A DNA stretch of 50,570 nucleotides from an uncultured Granulosicoccaceae bacterium (GTDB lineage: Bacteria > Pseudomonadota > Gammaproteobacteria > Granulosicoccales > Granulosicoccaceae): the NCBI GenBank assembly GCA_937922945.1, contig CAKZUP010000147.1, forward strand, positions 1-50,570, read 5' to 3'. Both the position numbers and the translations under genes were made by a program. The notes beneath the pieces were generated by a model, which saw only the letters and a list, made by a program, of their open reading frames with translations, had not been told where the DNA came from and made no database searches. Below are positions 17,080-25,254 of the stretch, piece by piece; position 1 is the first letter of the stretch, and each line of letters begins with the position of its first letter.

Positions 17080-18630
17080 ATGAATGATAAAACATCACCT
17101 ATTGTCTGGATGTCTGACAAGCAAGTAGGCAATCCGATATTACAGTTATCCGCTGAAGACAATGTTGGCGTTGCATTGCGCTCATTGAAGGTTGGTGAGA
17201 CAGTCGGTGATGTTTGTTTAACGCAAGCCATACCCAAGGGTCATAAGCTTGCACTGGCACCCATTAGCGCTGGTGGCAGAGTGTTGAAGTACGCACAAAC
17301 CATTGGTGTAGCGCGAGCCGATATCGCATTGGGTGAACACATTCACACGCACAACCTGGACTTTCAGAACAACGATGCAGCTCATACGTTTTGTAGCGAT
17401 GTGCCTGAAACTGACATTCAAAAAACCGATGTGTTTCAAGGGTACCAACGCGCCGATTCCAGAGTGGGTACGCGAAACTATATAGCGGTTATCAGTAGCG
17501 TTAACTGTTCTGCTACCGCAGTGCACCACATAGTTAAGTCCGTCGGAGACGACATATTAAAGCAATACCCGAATGTAGATGGTATAGCTGCATTCACGCA
17601 TGGCACCGGTTGTGGTATGGCCACTCAGGGCGAAGGGTGGGAGAACCTGCAGCGGGTGCTGGCAGGATACGCCACTCACCCGAACGTTGGCGGGGTATTG
17701 TTTGTTGGTTTGGGTTGCGAGGCAAGTCAAATCCAATCCACGTTGTCAGCCTACTCGTTATCGCGAGGTCCGCTGCTTTGCACCATGAATATCCAAACAT
17801 CCGGTGGACACAAGAAAACCGTAAAGCAGGGGCGACAACATCTGTTAGATATGCTGCCCGAGGTGAATCAATGCGTTCGCCAGTCAACCCCGGCATCTGA
17901 ACTGGTGTTGGCATTGCAGTGCGGTGGTTCCGATGCGTGGTCTGGTATAACGGCCAACCCGGCCTTGGGTTATGCAGCCGATTTACTCGTTGCTCAGGGA
18001 GCCACGGCCGTGCTTGCAGAAACGCCTGAAATTTATGGGGCAGAGCATCTGTTGACGCGTCGTGCGGTATCACCTGACGTTGCTAATCAGCTAATGGAGC
18101 GCATCGAGTGGTGGCAATCGTATGTGAGTAAACACAACGGTAGCCTTGATAATAATCCGTCACCGGGTAATAAACTGGGTGGGCTCACTACCATTCTCGA
18201 GAAGTCGTTGGGTGCTGTGGCTAAAGGCGGAACCACTGCGTTGTCGGGTGTGTATCACTATGCGCAACCGATAGATGCAAGAGGTTTTGTCTTTATGGAT
18301 TCACCCGGATACGACCCGGCATCGGTGACCGGTCAGGTGGCCAGTGGTTGTAATCTGGTGACGTTCACCACAGGCAGAGGTTCAACGTTTGGCTGTAAAC
18401 CAGCGCCGAGTTTGAAAATTGCGACAAACACCGATATGTACGAACAACTTGAAGACGATATGGATATTAACGCTGGCACCATAGTCAGCGATGGCGATTC
18501 TGTTGCCGATGTGGGGCAACGAATCTATAACAAACTGTTATCTGTTGCGTCAGGTGAAAATACGCTAAGCGAAATGCACGGTATTGGAGACAATGAGTTT
18601 GTACCCTGGCAAATTGGCGCGACGATGTGA
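17080..18630 (+). CDS. UxaA/GarD family dehydratase (altronate/galactarate type)
   Basis: A 516-residue protein combining an N-terminal SAF domain (about 20-100, with AIPKGHKLALAPI and GEHIHTHNL) and the UxaA C-terminal catalytic domain (about 115-510, with GYQRADSRVGTRNYI, HGTGCGMATQG, CGGSDAWSGITANPALGY, NPSPGNKLGG and FTTGRGSTFGC). This is the one-chain layout of altronate and galactarate dehydratases. Sulfolactate sulfo-lyase belongs to the same superfamily but usually as two chains, so its activity cannot be excluded. The gene begins 60 bases after the dehydrogenase and 54 bases before the FAD oxidoreductase. No aldolase gene is present here, so a complete galactarate pathway is not encoded. 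Confidence 0.88.
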   Translation: MNDKTSPIVWMSDKQVGNPILQLSAEDNVGVALRSLKVGETVGDVCLTQAIPKGHKLALAPISAGGRVLKYAQTIGVARADIALGEHIHTHNLDFQNNDAAHTFCSDVPETDIQKTDVFQGYQRADSRVGTRNYIAVISSVNCSATAVHHIVKSVGDDILKQYPNVDGIAAFTHGTGCGMATQGEGWENLQRVLAGYATHPNVGGVLFVGLGCEASQIQSTLSAYSLSRGPLLCTMNIQTSGGHKKTVKQGRQHLLDMLPEVNQCVRQSTPASELVLALQCGGSDAWSGITANPALGYAADLLVAQGATAVLAETPEIYGAEHLLTRRAVSPDVANQLMERIEWWQSYVSKHNGSLDNNPSPGNKLGGLTTILEKSLGAVAKGGTTALSGVYHYAQPIDARGFVFMDSPGYDPASVTGQVASGCNLVTFTTGRGSTFGCKPAPSLKIATNTDMYEQLEDDMDINAGTIVSDGDSVADVGQRIYNKLLSVASGENTLSEMHGIGDNEFVPWQIGATM

Positions 18631-18684
18631 GTGGTTGGTTAGGTGTATAAGCAATTGCAGCAGGCAAACAGCGATTAAATTCCA

Positions 18685-19992
18685 ATGACAGATAAAATTG
18701 ACGCAATTATTATTGGTGCCGGGATTATTGGTGCCTGTACCGCGTACGAGTTGTCGAAGCTTGGTTATAAAACCCTGTCGATCGATAAGCTACCGCAAGC
18801 TGGATACGGGTCAACATCGGCGTCGTGCGCTATTATCCGCACCTACTATTCCACCACCGATTCATGTGCACTGGCTTATGAGGGTTGGCATATCTGGAAA
18901 GACTGGGGTGCCTACCTGAACGGTGTAGTGAGCGATAACGATTTAATCCATTACAACAACACCGGTTGCCTGGTTGCAAAGACGGCACTGAACAACTACC
19001 TGAAAAAGGCTTGTACTGTTATGGACGAGCTGGGTTGTCCTTACGAGCATGTCGGCGCCGATGAAATGGAAAACTTTTTACCCGGCTTGGATAAGAACCT
19101 GTTTTTTCCAGCAAAGCGAATAGATCAGGCTGGGTTTGGGGAACCGACCGGAGGAGAACTCAGTGGTGCTGTGTACTTTCCCTGCGGTGGGTATGTTGAT
19201 GACCCCATGCGCTCCGCAATAAACGTTCAACAAGCGGCTGAAAAAAACGGTGCGCAGTTTAAGTTTAATGTCGAAGTGTGCAAGATACTCACGACTAATA
19301 ATCGCGTATCGGGTGTTGAGCTATCAGACGGAACAAGCGTGTTGGCACCTATCGTGATTAACGTGGCCGGTCCCCATTCATCGCATATAAATCGCATGGC
19401 AGGCGTAAGCGATGCTATGCGTATGACAACTCGCGCATTGAGGCATGAAGTCGCACATGTTAATGCGCCTTCATCAATAGCAAATGCCAAGCGCATGGTC
19501 ACCTCCGATAGCGATGTTCAGGTGTATACCCGACCATCGGGCGACAATGGTTTTCTTATTGGCTCAGAAGATCCTGAATGCGACGAACGCGAATGGGTTG
19601 ACGACCCGGATAACTACAACATGGCGTTCTCTGCCCAGTGGAAAACCCTGGCCATGCGTTTTGCTCAACGGCTCCCTGATTTAGGTATTCCAGATGCGGC
19701 TAAGGGCGTTGTTGCTCTCTATGATGTTACTGAAGACTGGATGCCCATTTATGATAAAAGTGACTTGCCGGGTTTTTATATGGCCTGCGGAACCAGCGGC
19801 AATCAGTATAAGAACGCGCCGGTTGCCGGTAAAATTATGGCGAGTTTAATTCAAGCCGCTGAAGCGGGTCAGGATCATGATAACGATCCGGTGAAATTAA
19901 CGTTGGAGAATATCAACTACACCGTGTCTTTAGACGCGTATTCACGCAATAGAAAAATCAACACCGAATCGAGTTTCTCGGTTATTGGATAA
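18685..19992 (+). CDS. FAD-dependent oxidoreductase, DAO family
   Basis: A 435-residue flavoenzyme. The N-terminal IIIGAGIIGACTAYEL is the dinucleotide-binding site of the DAO (glycine/D-amino-acid oxidase) superfamily; APIVINVAGPHSSHINRMAG and the C-terminal DWMPIYDKSDLPGFYMACGTSGNQ are the matching substrate-domain and FAD blocks. Members oxidise secondary amines, D-amino acids or 2-hydroxy acids. In this cluster a 2-hydroxy acid is the more natural substrate, but that is inference. Start at the ATG at 18685; the gene ends the plus-strand catabolic cluster. Confidence 0.86.
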   Translation: MTDKIDAIIIGAGIIGACTAYELSKLGYKTLSIDKLPQAGYGSTSASCAIIRTYYSTTDSCALAYEGWHIWKDWGAYLNGVVSDNDLIHYNNTGCLVAKTALNNYLKKACTVMDELGCPYEHVGADEMENFLPGLDKNLFFPAKRIDQAGFGEPTGGELSGAVYFPCGGYVDDPMRSAINVQQAAEKNGAQFKFNVEVCKILTTNNRVSGVELSDGTSVLAPIVINVAGPHSSHINRMAGVSDAMRMTTRALRHEVAHVNAPSSIANAKRMVTSDSDVQVYTRPSGDNGFLIGSEDPECDEREWVDDPDNYNMAFSAQWKTLAMRFAQRLPDLGIPDAAKGVVALYDVTEDWMPIYDKSDLPGFYMACGTSGNQYKNAPVAGKIMASLIQAAEAGQDHDNDPVKLTLENINYTVSLDAYSRNRKINTESSFSVIG

Positions 19993-20078
19993 CACCATTG
20001 AGTCTGATCTTTTTCTACTGTGTGACGCTTTACCAGATCGCTGAGTATTCGCGTTTGCCTAGTGACGCCGAGTAACGG

Positions 20079-20447
20079 TTAGTGACGCCAATAATGGTAA
20101 GCGATTAATGCCATTGCAAGCCACAACAGAATAACGATGATAGCCGCGAACCAGTTCGCTGGCTGACGGCTAAGCTTTTCTGCGTCTTCACGAAATTGAG
20201 CCATCAACTCCAGGGGAATAAGCCGGATGGTTAGTGCTATTCCAATGGGAAGAATGAGTAGATCATCGACGTACCCCAATACCGGAATAAAGTCTGGAAT
20301 TAAATCGATTGGGCTAAGAGCGTAGGCAGCTGTAACGATAGCCACCAGTTTTGCCATCGACGGCGTTCTTGGGTCTTTGGCAGCGACAAATATAGCGCTA
20401 AGCTCTGCTTTTATTTTGCGTAACCCGAATTTTAACTTTCCTAACAT
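20079..20447 (-). CDS. YkvA family membrane protein (DUF1232)
   Basis: A 122-residue protein containing the DUF1232 signature AYALSPIDLIPDFIPVLGYVDDLLILP at about residues 43-70 (a run of conserved Pro, Ile and Asp residues), followed by a C-terminal membrane helix (IIVILLWLAMALIAYHY). The family has no settled function. The ATG at 20447 has GGTGAG close upstream; a start at 20498 would add 17 residues without a ribosome site. It diverges from the next small membrane protein. Confidence 0.85.
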   Translation of the reverse strand: MLGKLKFGLRKIKAELSAIFVAAKDPRTPSMAKLVAIVTAAYALSPIDLIPDFIPVLGYVDDLLILPIGIALTIRLIPLELMAQFREDAEKLSRQPANWFAAIIVILLWLAMALIAYHYWRH

Positions 20448-20562
20448 GTTCTCACCGGTTAGCGTCAGGCAGCGTTTGATGAAATTGGCATCACTCATTC
20501 GCGCAATTGGAAATTCAACTATAGTGCAAGCAGAGAACTGAATTGGTGTAGGAGTGCTTTAT

Positions 20563-20823
20563 ATGGCCGGACTGGGTACAAAACTAATAGAGCTCAATCG
20601 GCAAGGACCTGCAAAAAAATGCGAACGATGCGGGTTAAGCTATTTTATCCGGCATCATGAAAAATGCCCTCATTGCTCGGATTTGTCAGAATCAGAATTA
20701 GTGGAACTGGTAGATGCGAAGGCCAGAGGAGCTAAAAGAGTTGCGTTTATTGGCCGAAAAATGTTCATTGCTGCGGCCGCTGTTTTGATACTGTTGGTTT
20801 TGTTTATCAGACTTTCGACCTAA
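20563..20823 (+). CDS. Small zinc-ribbon membrane protein
   Basis: An 86-residue hypothetical protein. A four-cysteine zinc ribbon (C-E-R-C at about residues 21-24 and C-P-H-C at about 36-39) is followed by a charged helix and one C-terminal membrane segment (MFIAAAAVLILLVLFI). The ribbon probably faces the cytoplasm. AGGAG eight bases before the ATG at 20563 fixes the start. I do not recognise a named family; such proteins may bind RNA, DNA or other proteins at the membrane. Confidence 0.75.
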   Translation: MAGLGTKLIELNRQGPAKKCERCGLSYFIRHHEKCPHCSDLSESELVELVDAKARGAKRVAFIGRKMFIAAAAVLILLVLFIRLST

Positions 20824-21126
20824 CGTTCACTATTTGTTGGTCACGATACTGGCAGCCAATTCGGGTTAATAGAAAGCCCTTATTTTAAGCGTCATGTGAC
20901 AGATCTTTGACTTCACACAACGCTTAACCTGTGCTGCGAATGATAAATATTCAGCTGTACAGGCTGGGGTATGCAGGCAATAAATTCCCTACAAGCTCAG
21001 GTTGAAACCCGCTGGCAACATTTCTTCCGCCAGCTACACTTAAAGTGCATGGCAAGTGATTGGCCGGTAGCGCCCTCGTGCAGTTCACTTGTTTAGTTCG
21101 CTCGTTTTAACAGTGGGGTGAAATCT
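20824..21126. other. Intergenic stretch without a recognised feature
   Basis: About 300 bases with no supported gene or RNA. A short AAGCGT/ACGCTT inverted repeat brackets about 20888-20932, and AT-rich, promoter-like sequence occurs near 20941, but nothing here is convincing. It should contain the promoter of the next gene. Confidence 0.4.
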
Positions 21127-21663
21127 GTGATCCATTTAAGTCTGTCCGATGCCGCTCGAATGGCAGGCATCAACCCGGATTCCATGATCGAGAAAATAGA
21201 GGCCGGTGAGCTGCATCGCACGCCCGACGGAATTGCAGTTAGCGAACTCATTCGGGTATTTCCAGATTTGAAACCGTTAGCAAGTGTCAAACTGCGCAAA
21301 GTTAAGTCCTATACCCACGATACCTCGGCAGGTTTTATAGAGCCTGACATTACGCTGGCAAAGCAGGATGTTTGCACGCCGGCAAAATCATCTGATGAGT
21401 ACGCCAATCCGCAAAGCGGGACGCAGTCAGGCACTGTAGAACTATTGATTCGCGAGCTGGAATGGAATAAAGAATTACTGGAACAAACCAATCAGCTAAT
21501 GGCAAAACAATTGGCCGATCAGCGTGCGCTAATCGCCGATCAGGCTCGGCGTTTGGATGAAAAAGACCGCTTTTGGGCGAGACAGATAGAAATAGCTCAA
21601 TCTTTGCTGCCGGCACCCCAGCCGGTGCCCGCGCCAAGAAAGAAATGGCTGGGCTTGTTCTAA
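21127..21663 (+). CDS. Hypothetical protein with an HTH-like N-terminus and a coiled coil
   Basis: A product of about 178 residues that I cannot assign. The N-terminus (IHLSLSDAARMAGINPDSM, then IEAGELHRTPDGIAVSELIRVF) resembles the winged-helix excisionase or MerR-type DNA-reading fold seen in plasmid- and phage-linked proteins. Residues about 105-160 (LIRELEWNKELLEQTNQL, continuing to RRLDEKDRFWARQIE) are a long coiled coil, and the end is proline-rich and basic (PAPQPVPAPRKKWLG). The GTG at 21127 with GGTGA five bases upstream is preferred over a GTG at 21118. It lies 92 bases before another HTH regulator, with no mobile element visible. Confidence 0.62.
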   Translation: MIHLSLSDAARMAGINPDSMIEKIEAGELHRTPDGIAVSELIRVFPDLKPLASVKLRKVKSYTHDTSAGFIEPDITLAKQDVCTPAKSSDEYANPQSGTQSGTVELLIRELEWNKELLEQTNQLMAKQLADQRALIADQARRLDEKDRFWARQIEIAQSLLPAPQPVPAPRKKWLGLF

Positions 21664-21755
21664 GCGGTTAACCAGCTCACAAGTTGCTACTGCTGTTGTT
21701 GGTTAATCCTTCGCGCGTTTAGCCATTTAGTCAACACGCTGCTATTCTTGCCGGT

Positions 21756-22640
21756 ATGTCCGAATATCTCACGACCAGTGAAGTCGCAGAGCTGCTGCGT
21801 ATAAAAGAGCGCAAGGTGTACGATTTAGCCTCGTCTGGTGTGTTGCCGTGCAACAAAGCCATCGGCAAGTTACTCTTTCCGCGCGATCAGATCGAGGCGT
21901 GGCTTGCCAGTCACGCTGAACACGTCGTTGAGCCGCTCATCACTCGCGCTAATGTGTTTCTTGGAAGTCATGACCCGTTGCTTGAATGGGCGCTGCGGGA
22001 ATCACGTTCATCACTGGCCATGCTGTTTGATGGCAGTCACGATGGAATAGTGCGGTTTCGTGATAGAGAGGGCGTGGCGGCCGGTATTCATATTCACGAT
22101 GAAAAAACCAAAAGCTGGAATGTTGCTGCTACACAACGGTATTGTGCGCAAACCCCGGTTGTGCTGATTGAGTGGGCAATGCGTCAACGCGGCTTGATAC
22201 TACGCGCAGAGCATGCTGCCAGGGTTGCAAGCTTGAACGATGTTGTAGGCTTGAACTTTGTACCAAGACAAGCAGAAGCTGGGGCGCAACTGTTATTGGC
22301 TCAGCTGCTGAAGCAAGAGAATATCGACATAGCGGCCATAACGAGTGTGGAAGCGGTGAGATCGGAAAACGATGTTGCTGGCGCTGTCAGTGCTGGTAAT
22401 GCCGATGTCGGGTTTGGTTTGGCCTGTGTGGCCAAGACGTTCAATTTGCACTTTGTTCCGCTAACCGAGGAGCGTTTCGATATACTGGTTGATCGCCAAG
22501 CATATTTTAATGAACCACTTCAAGCACTGTGGCAGTTCTGTCAAACCGATCGTTTTGCCGAGCGCGCCGAGTTACTCAGTGGTTACGATATCAGCAATTT
22601 GGGTCGCGTTCACTTTAACAGTCAAACGCAAGCGCTCTAG
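21756..22640 (+). CDS. HTH regulator with periplasmic-binding-like sensor domain (molybdate/tungstate type)
   Basis: A 294-residue regulator with an excisionase/MerR-type helix-turn-helix at residues 4-52 (YLTTSEVAELLRIKERKVYD, then LFPRDQIEAWLASH) joined to a PBP-like ligand domain (about 80-280; GSHDPLLEWAL, VNDVVGLNFVPRQAEAGAQ-like segment, ADVGFGLACVAKTF). This architecture is known from oxyanion-responsive regulators that sit beside molybdate or tungstate transporters. Its gene runs convergently into the tungstate transporter operon with 22 bases between stops, so it probably senses tungstate or molybdate and controls that operon. Start at the ATG at 21756. Confidence 0.83.
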   Translation: MSEYLTTSEVAELLRIKERKVYDLASSGVLPCNKAIGKLLFPRDQIEAWLASHAEHVVEPLITRANVFLGSHDPLLEWALRESRSSLAMLFDGSHDGIVRFRDREGVAAGIHIHDEKTKSWNVAATQRYCAQTPVVLIEWAMRQRGLILRAEHAARVASLNDVVGLNFVPRQAEAGAQLLLAQLLKQENIDIAAITSVEAVRSENDVAGAVSAGNADVGFGLACVAKTFNLHFVPLTEERFDILVDRQAYFNEPLQALWQFCQTDRFAERAELLSGYDISNLGRVHFNSQTQAL

Positions 22641-22662
22641 TGCTTCAATAAACGTACTTCAG

Positions 22663-23502
22663 TTACTTGGCGTTCGGATAGAACAGTTGTTGCTCGTTGA
22701 CAGTGAATTCGCTTATGGTTTGCTGCGTATCTTCAGATAGCAACCAATCAATAAATACTTGTGCATGTTGTACATTCACTGATGGGCACTTTTCTGGGTT
22801 AACCATAATAAGGCCGTATTGATTGAAAAGAACCGAATCACCCTCTACTGCGATAACATAATCTTGCTTGTTATTGAAACTTATCCAGGTTGCACGATCG
22901 GTAAGTGTGTATGCACCCAGTCCGATAGCGGTGTTTATGGTAGCCCCCATGCCGGAGCCAGTTGAGCGATACCAGCTTTGATCAGAAATAATTTTATCGG
23001 GCATAACCGATTGCCATAAAGACAATTCTTTCTTGTGGGTACCTGAAGAATCGCCGCGAGATGCAAACAACGACGTCGTTGCAGAAATTCGTTGTAGAGC
23101 CAGATGAACCGTGTCATTGCTTTCAATGTTAGCCGGGTTTGATTTTGGGCCGACAATGACAAAATCGTTGTACATAAGATCGAAGCGTTCGACACCGAAC
23201 CCTCGTGCTACGAAAGCATCCTCGGCCTGTTTGGCGTGAACCAGCAGAACATCGGCATCGCAATTTTTGGCGTTTTGAATTGCCTGGCCGGTACCCACTG
23301 CGACCACATTCACTTTTATGCCGGTTTCGATTTCGAATTTAGGTAGCAGGTATTTATACAAACCGGAATTGGCGGTGGAGGTGGTGGATTGAACCAATAT
23401 GGCATCGCTGTTTGCCGCAGCGTGGTTTGCTAGAAAAAACGCAATAATAAAGATTATGCAGCAGCGCTTTAGTAGTGTGTATGTTATGGGTTGTTGTTTC
23501 AT
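22663..23502 (-). CDS. tupA: Tungstate-binding periplasmic protein
   Basis: The 279-residue substrate-binding subunit of a tungstate ABC transporter. A signal sequence (residues about 10-31, ending ANHAAA) precedes VQSTTSTANSGLYKYLLP, the TTST oxyanion-binding motif of TupA, and further family blocks such as VVAVGTGQAIQNAKNCDADV, DFVIVGPKSNPA, FASRGDSSGTHKKE, SWYRSTGSGMGATIN and LTDRATW. TupA delivers tungstate to the TupB permease, supplying tungsten enzymes. It is the last gene of tupB-tupC-tupA, starting 9 bases after tupC; this order (binding protein last) differs from the common tupABC order. Confidence 0.92.
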   Translation of the reverse strand: MKQQPITYTLLKRCCIIFIIAFFLANHAAANSDAILVQSTTSTANSGLYKYLLPKFEIETGIKVNVVAVGTGQAIQNAKNCDADVLLVHAKQAEDAFVARGFGVERFDLMYNDFVIVGPKSNPANIESNDTVHLALQRISATTSLFASRGDSSGTHKKELSLWQSVMPDKIISDQSWYRSTGSGMGATINTAIGLGAYTLTDRATWISFNNKQDYVIAVEGDSVLFNQYGLIMVNPEKCPSVNVQHAQVFIDWLLSEDTQQTISEFTVNEQQLFYPNAK

Positions 23503-23511
23503 CGTGCTTAT

Positions 23512-24327
23512 CTAGCGGTTGGGATTATAGAGTCTGCCTTCGAGGTAGGCTTTTGCTGGTGCAGAGCTGGGGGTGGTAAAAAATGACTGGCTGTTGCTGT
23601 GTTCTACCACGGTGCCGCCGTGCATAAAGATGACTTCGTCTGAAAGCCTGGCGGCCTGGGCGGCATCGTGGGTCACCATAATAATTTTGGTGCCCGCCCG
23701 AGACTCGCGTTCAACGATGTCTTCGATAATGGCCGCAGACGCTGAATCGAGGCTGGCAGTTGCTTCATCTAAAAATAGCACGCTCGGTTTGCAGGCAAGG
23801 GCTCTTGCGAGTGCCAATCTTTGTTGTTCACCACCAGAGAGCAGGCGGGCCGCTTGTGTCGCTTTGTCAACCAAGCCAACCATCGCCAATAATGCGTTTC
23901 GGTTTAATGGATCGCGATGTTTACGTTGTTTGATTACAAAGTCTATGTTTGCTTTAACAGAGCGCCGTAAAAGAACCGGTTTTTGAAACACCATGGCCTG
24001 ATTTAACCTGTGTTCGCGGGTTGGTACTTGTTGGTTCCAGCGGACATGTCCGTTGGTGGGTGTTGCTATGCCATGAATCAATTTAAGCAGCATGCTTTTT
24101 CCAGCACCATTGAAGCCCATAATTGCGCTTATACCGTGCGGTTTTAAACTGATGTTGATGTTTTGCAGTATGACCTTGCCACTAATGGTGCAGCCTAACT
24201 CAACAAGATCAAATTGGTTGGCGGGTGCTTTCTCGTTCTTATTGCTTGCCGGAGTAGGGCGTCTTTTGCCGTTATTAGTCTCGGTCGCGTTTAAGTTAAC
24301 GATATTGGAATCAGGCGACTTATGCAT
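23512..24327 (-). CDS. tupC: Tungstate ABC transporter ATP-binding protein
   Basis: A 271-residue ATPase with Walker A (GFNGAGKSMLLKLIHG), the signature LLSGGEQQRLALARALA, Walker B (SVLFLDEATASLD) and the switch His in IIMVTHDAAQAARL. An N-terminal extension of about 40 polar residues (rich in Asn, Lys and Pro) precedes the ATPase domain and is unusual. The ATG at 24327 overlaps the tupB stop by 8 bases, indicating coupling; a GTG at 24345 is also in frame. With TupB and TupA it forms the tungstate importer; the family is assigned mainly from the partners. Confidence 0.9.
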   Translation of the reverse strand: MHKSPDSNIVNLNATETNNGKRRPTPASNKNEKAPANQFDLVELGCTISGKVILQNINISLKPHGISAIMGFNGAGKSMLLKLIHGIATPTNGHVRWNQQVPTREHRLNQAMVFQKPVLLRRSVKANIDFVIKQRKHRDPLNRNALLAMVGLVDKATQAARLLSGGEQQRLALARALACKPSVLFLDEATASLDSASAAIIEDIVERESRAGTKIIMVTHDAAQAARLSDEVIFMHGGTVVEHSNSQSFFTTPSSAPAKAYLEGRLYNPNR

Positions 24328-25021
24328 ACGCGTACCGCTTGGCACTTACATTAATAGAAGACAGTAATGCGTTTATAAGTAGCGCAAGTGTTAAAAGAAT
24401 TGCACCTAACGCCAAGGCTAACGCTAGGTTCCCTTTCGATGTTTCCAGCGCAATCGCTGTTGTCATAACGCGCGTTAAATGTTCAATGTTGCCACCGACA
24501 ATAATCACAGCACCTACTTCTGATAGCGCTCGCCCCAGTCCTGCTAACGCAACGGTCGATAATGAGTAGCGCGCATCCCAGAGTAGTGCTTTGATTTTCT
24601 CTACCGTGGTTAATTGCAGAGACGTAAATTGATCCGCATATTCAAGATACAGGTCTTCAATAACTTGTCTGGACAGGGCTGCAATTAATGGTGTGATGAG
24701 TAACGTCTGCGCGATGATCATGGCGCTTGGTGTATACAGTAGTCCCAGCCAGCCCAATGGGCCGGAGCGCGATAGCGCCAGATACACTAACAGCCCGACC
24801 ACCACCGGCGGCATGCTCATCGATGCGTTAACCAGAATGTTGACGGCTTGTCGTCCTGGAAAGCGCGCAATAGCCAGCGTGGCGCCAAGGACGAGACCTG
24901 CGCACAGTGACAAGCCAACAGCACTGAGGCTTACCCGCAGAGACAGCCCGATGATTTCCAGAAGATCTGGGTCTGCTGTGGAAATCAGGGTTAACGCAAG
25001 TGAAGTTGCAGATTCCTGCAT
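24320..25021 (-). CDS. tupB: Tungstate ABC transporter permease
   Basis: A 233-residue permease with about five to six membrane helices and the ABC-importer coupling loop (LTTVEKIKALLWDARYSLSTV, with ALAGLGRALSEVGAVIIVGG as the conserved EAA-type region). TSKGNLALALALG near the end is characteristic of TupB and related oxyanion permeases. It is the first gene of the operon; the ATG at 25021 lacks a clear ribosome site. Confidence 0.9.
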   Translation of the reverse strand: MQESATSLALTLISTADPDLLEIIGLSLRVSLSAVGLSLCAGLVLGATLAIARFPGRQAVNILVNASMSMPPVVVGLLVYLALSRSGPLGWLGLLYTPSAMIIAQTLLITPLIAALSRQVIEDLYLEYADQFTSLQLTTVEKIKALLWDARYSLSTVALAGLGRALSEVGAVIIVGGNIEHLTRVMTTAIALETSKGNLALALALGAILLTLALLINALLSSINVSAKRYAYA

Positions 25022-25023
25022 AA

Positions 25024-25050
25024 TTTACGGAAAATGGCTAAAAGCGTAAA
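25024..25050. promoter_or_regulatory. Candidate operator before the tungstate operon
   Basis: TTTACG (25024-25029) and CGTAAA (25045-25050) form an inverted repeat with a 15-base spacer (21 bases centre to centre), immediately upstream of the tupB start codon. It may bind the HTH/PBP-like regulator encoded convergently; the arms are short, so chance is possible. Confidence 0.3.
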
Positions 25051-25096
25051 ATATGCTGGTAGATTGCAGGATATGACGCGATTTTGCAAGTTCACC

Positions 25097-25209
25097 CCAA
25101 ACTGCCCCAGTTGAATGGTGATAGCAAGGGTTTGCCTGCTGAGAGCCAGTGTTTATGGTGTTTGTAGAGGCATCAAGTGATTGATCGCCACTCAACTGGA
25201 GCAGTTTGG
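25097..25209. mobile_element. 113-bp element with 26-bp terminal inverted repeats (MITE-like)
   Basis: The left end (25097-25122, beginning CCAAACTGCCCCAGTTGA) and the right end (25184-25209, ending CAACTGGAGCAGTTTGG) are inverted copies matching at 23 of 26 positions, separated by 61 bases with no gene. Long, slightly diverged ends around a short non-coding core suggest a MITE or a deletion remnant of an insertion sequence; the CTGC-CCAG type ends recall some IS21-like ends, but I cannot confirm this. No clear target duplication is visible. It lies between the tungstate operon and the sulfatase/transketolase operon. Confidence 0.55.
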
Positions 25210-25254
25210 ATTATGCAGCGAGATGGGATTACTGCCTATCGTTTGGTGCCATGG

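Noticed and set aside
21668..21706. TTAACCA/TGGTTAA inverted repeat after the coiled-coil gene as terminator or operator
   Set aside because: A 7-base AT-rich stem with a 25-base loop and no T-run; too weak to call.
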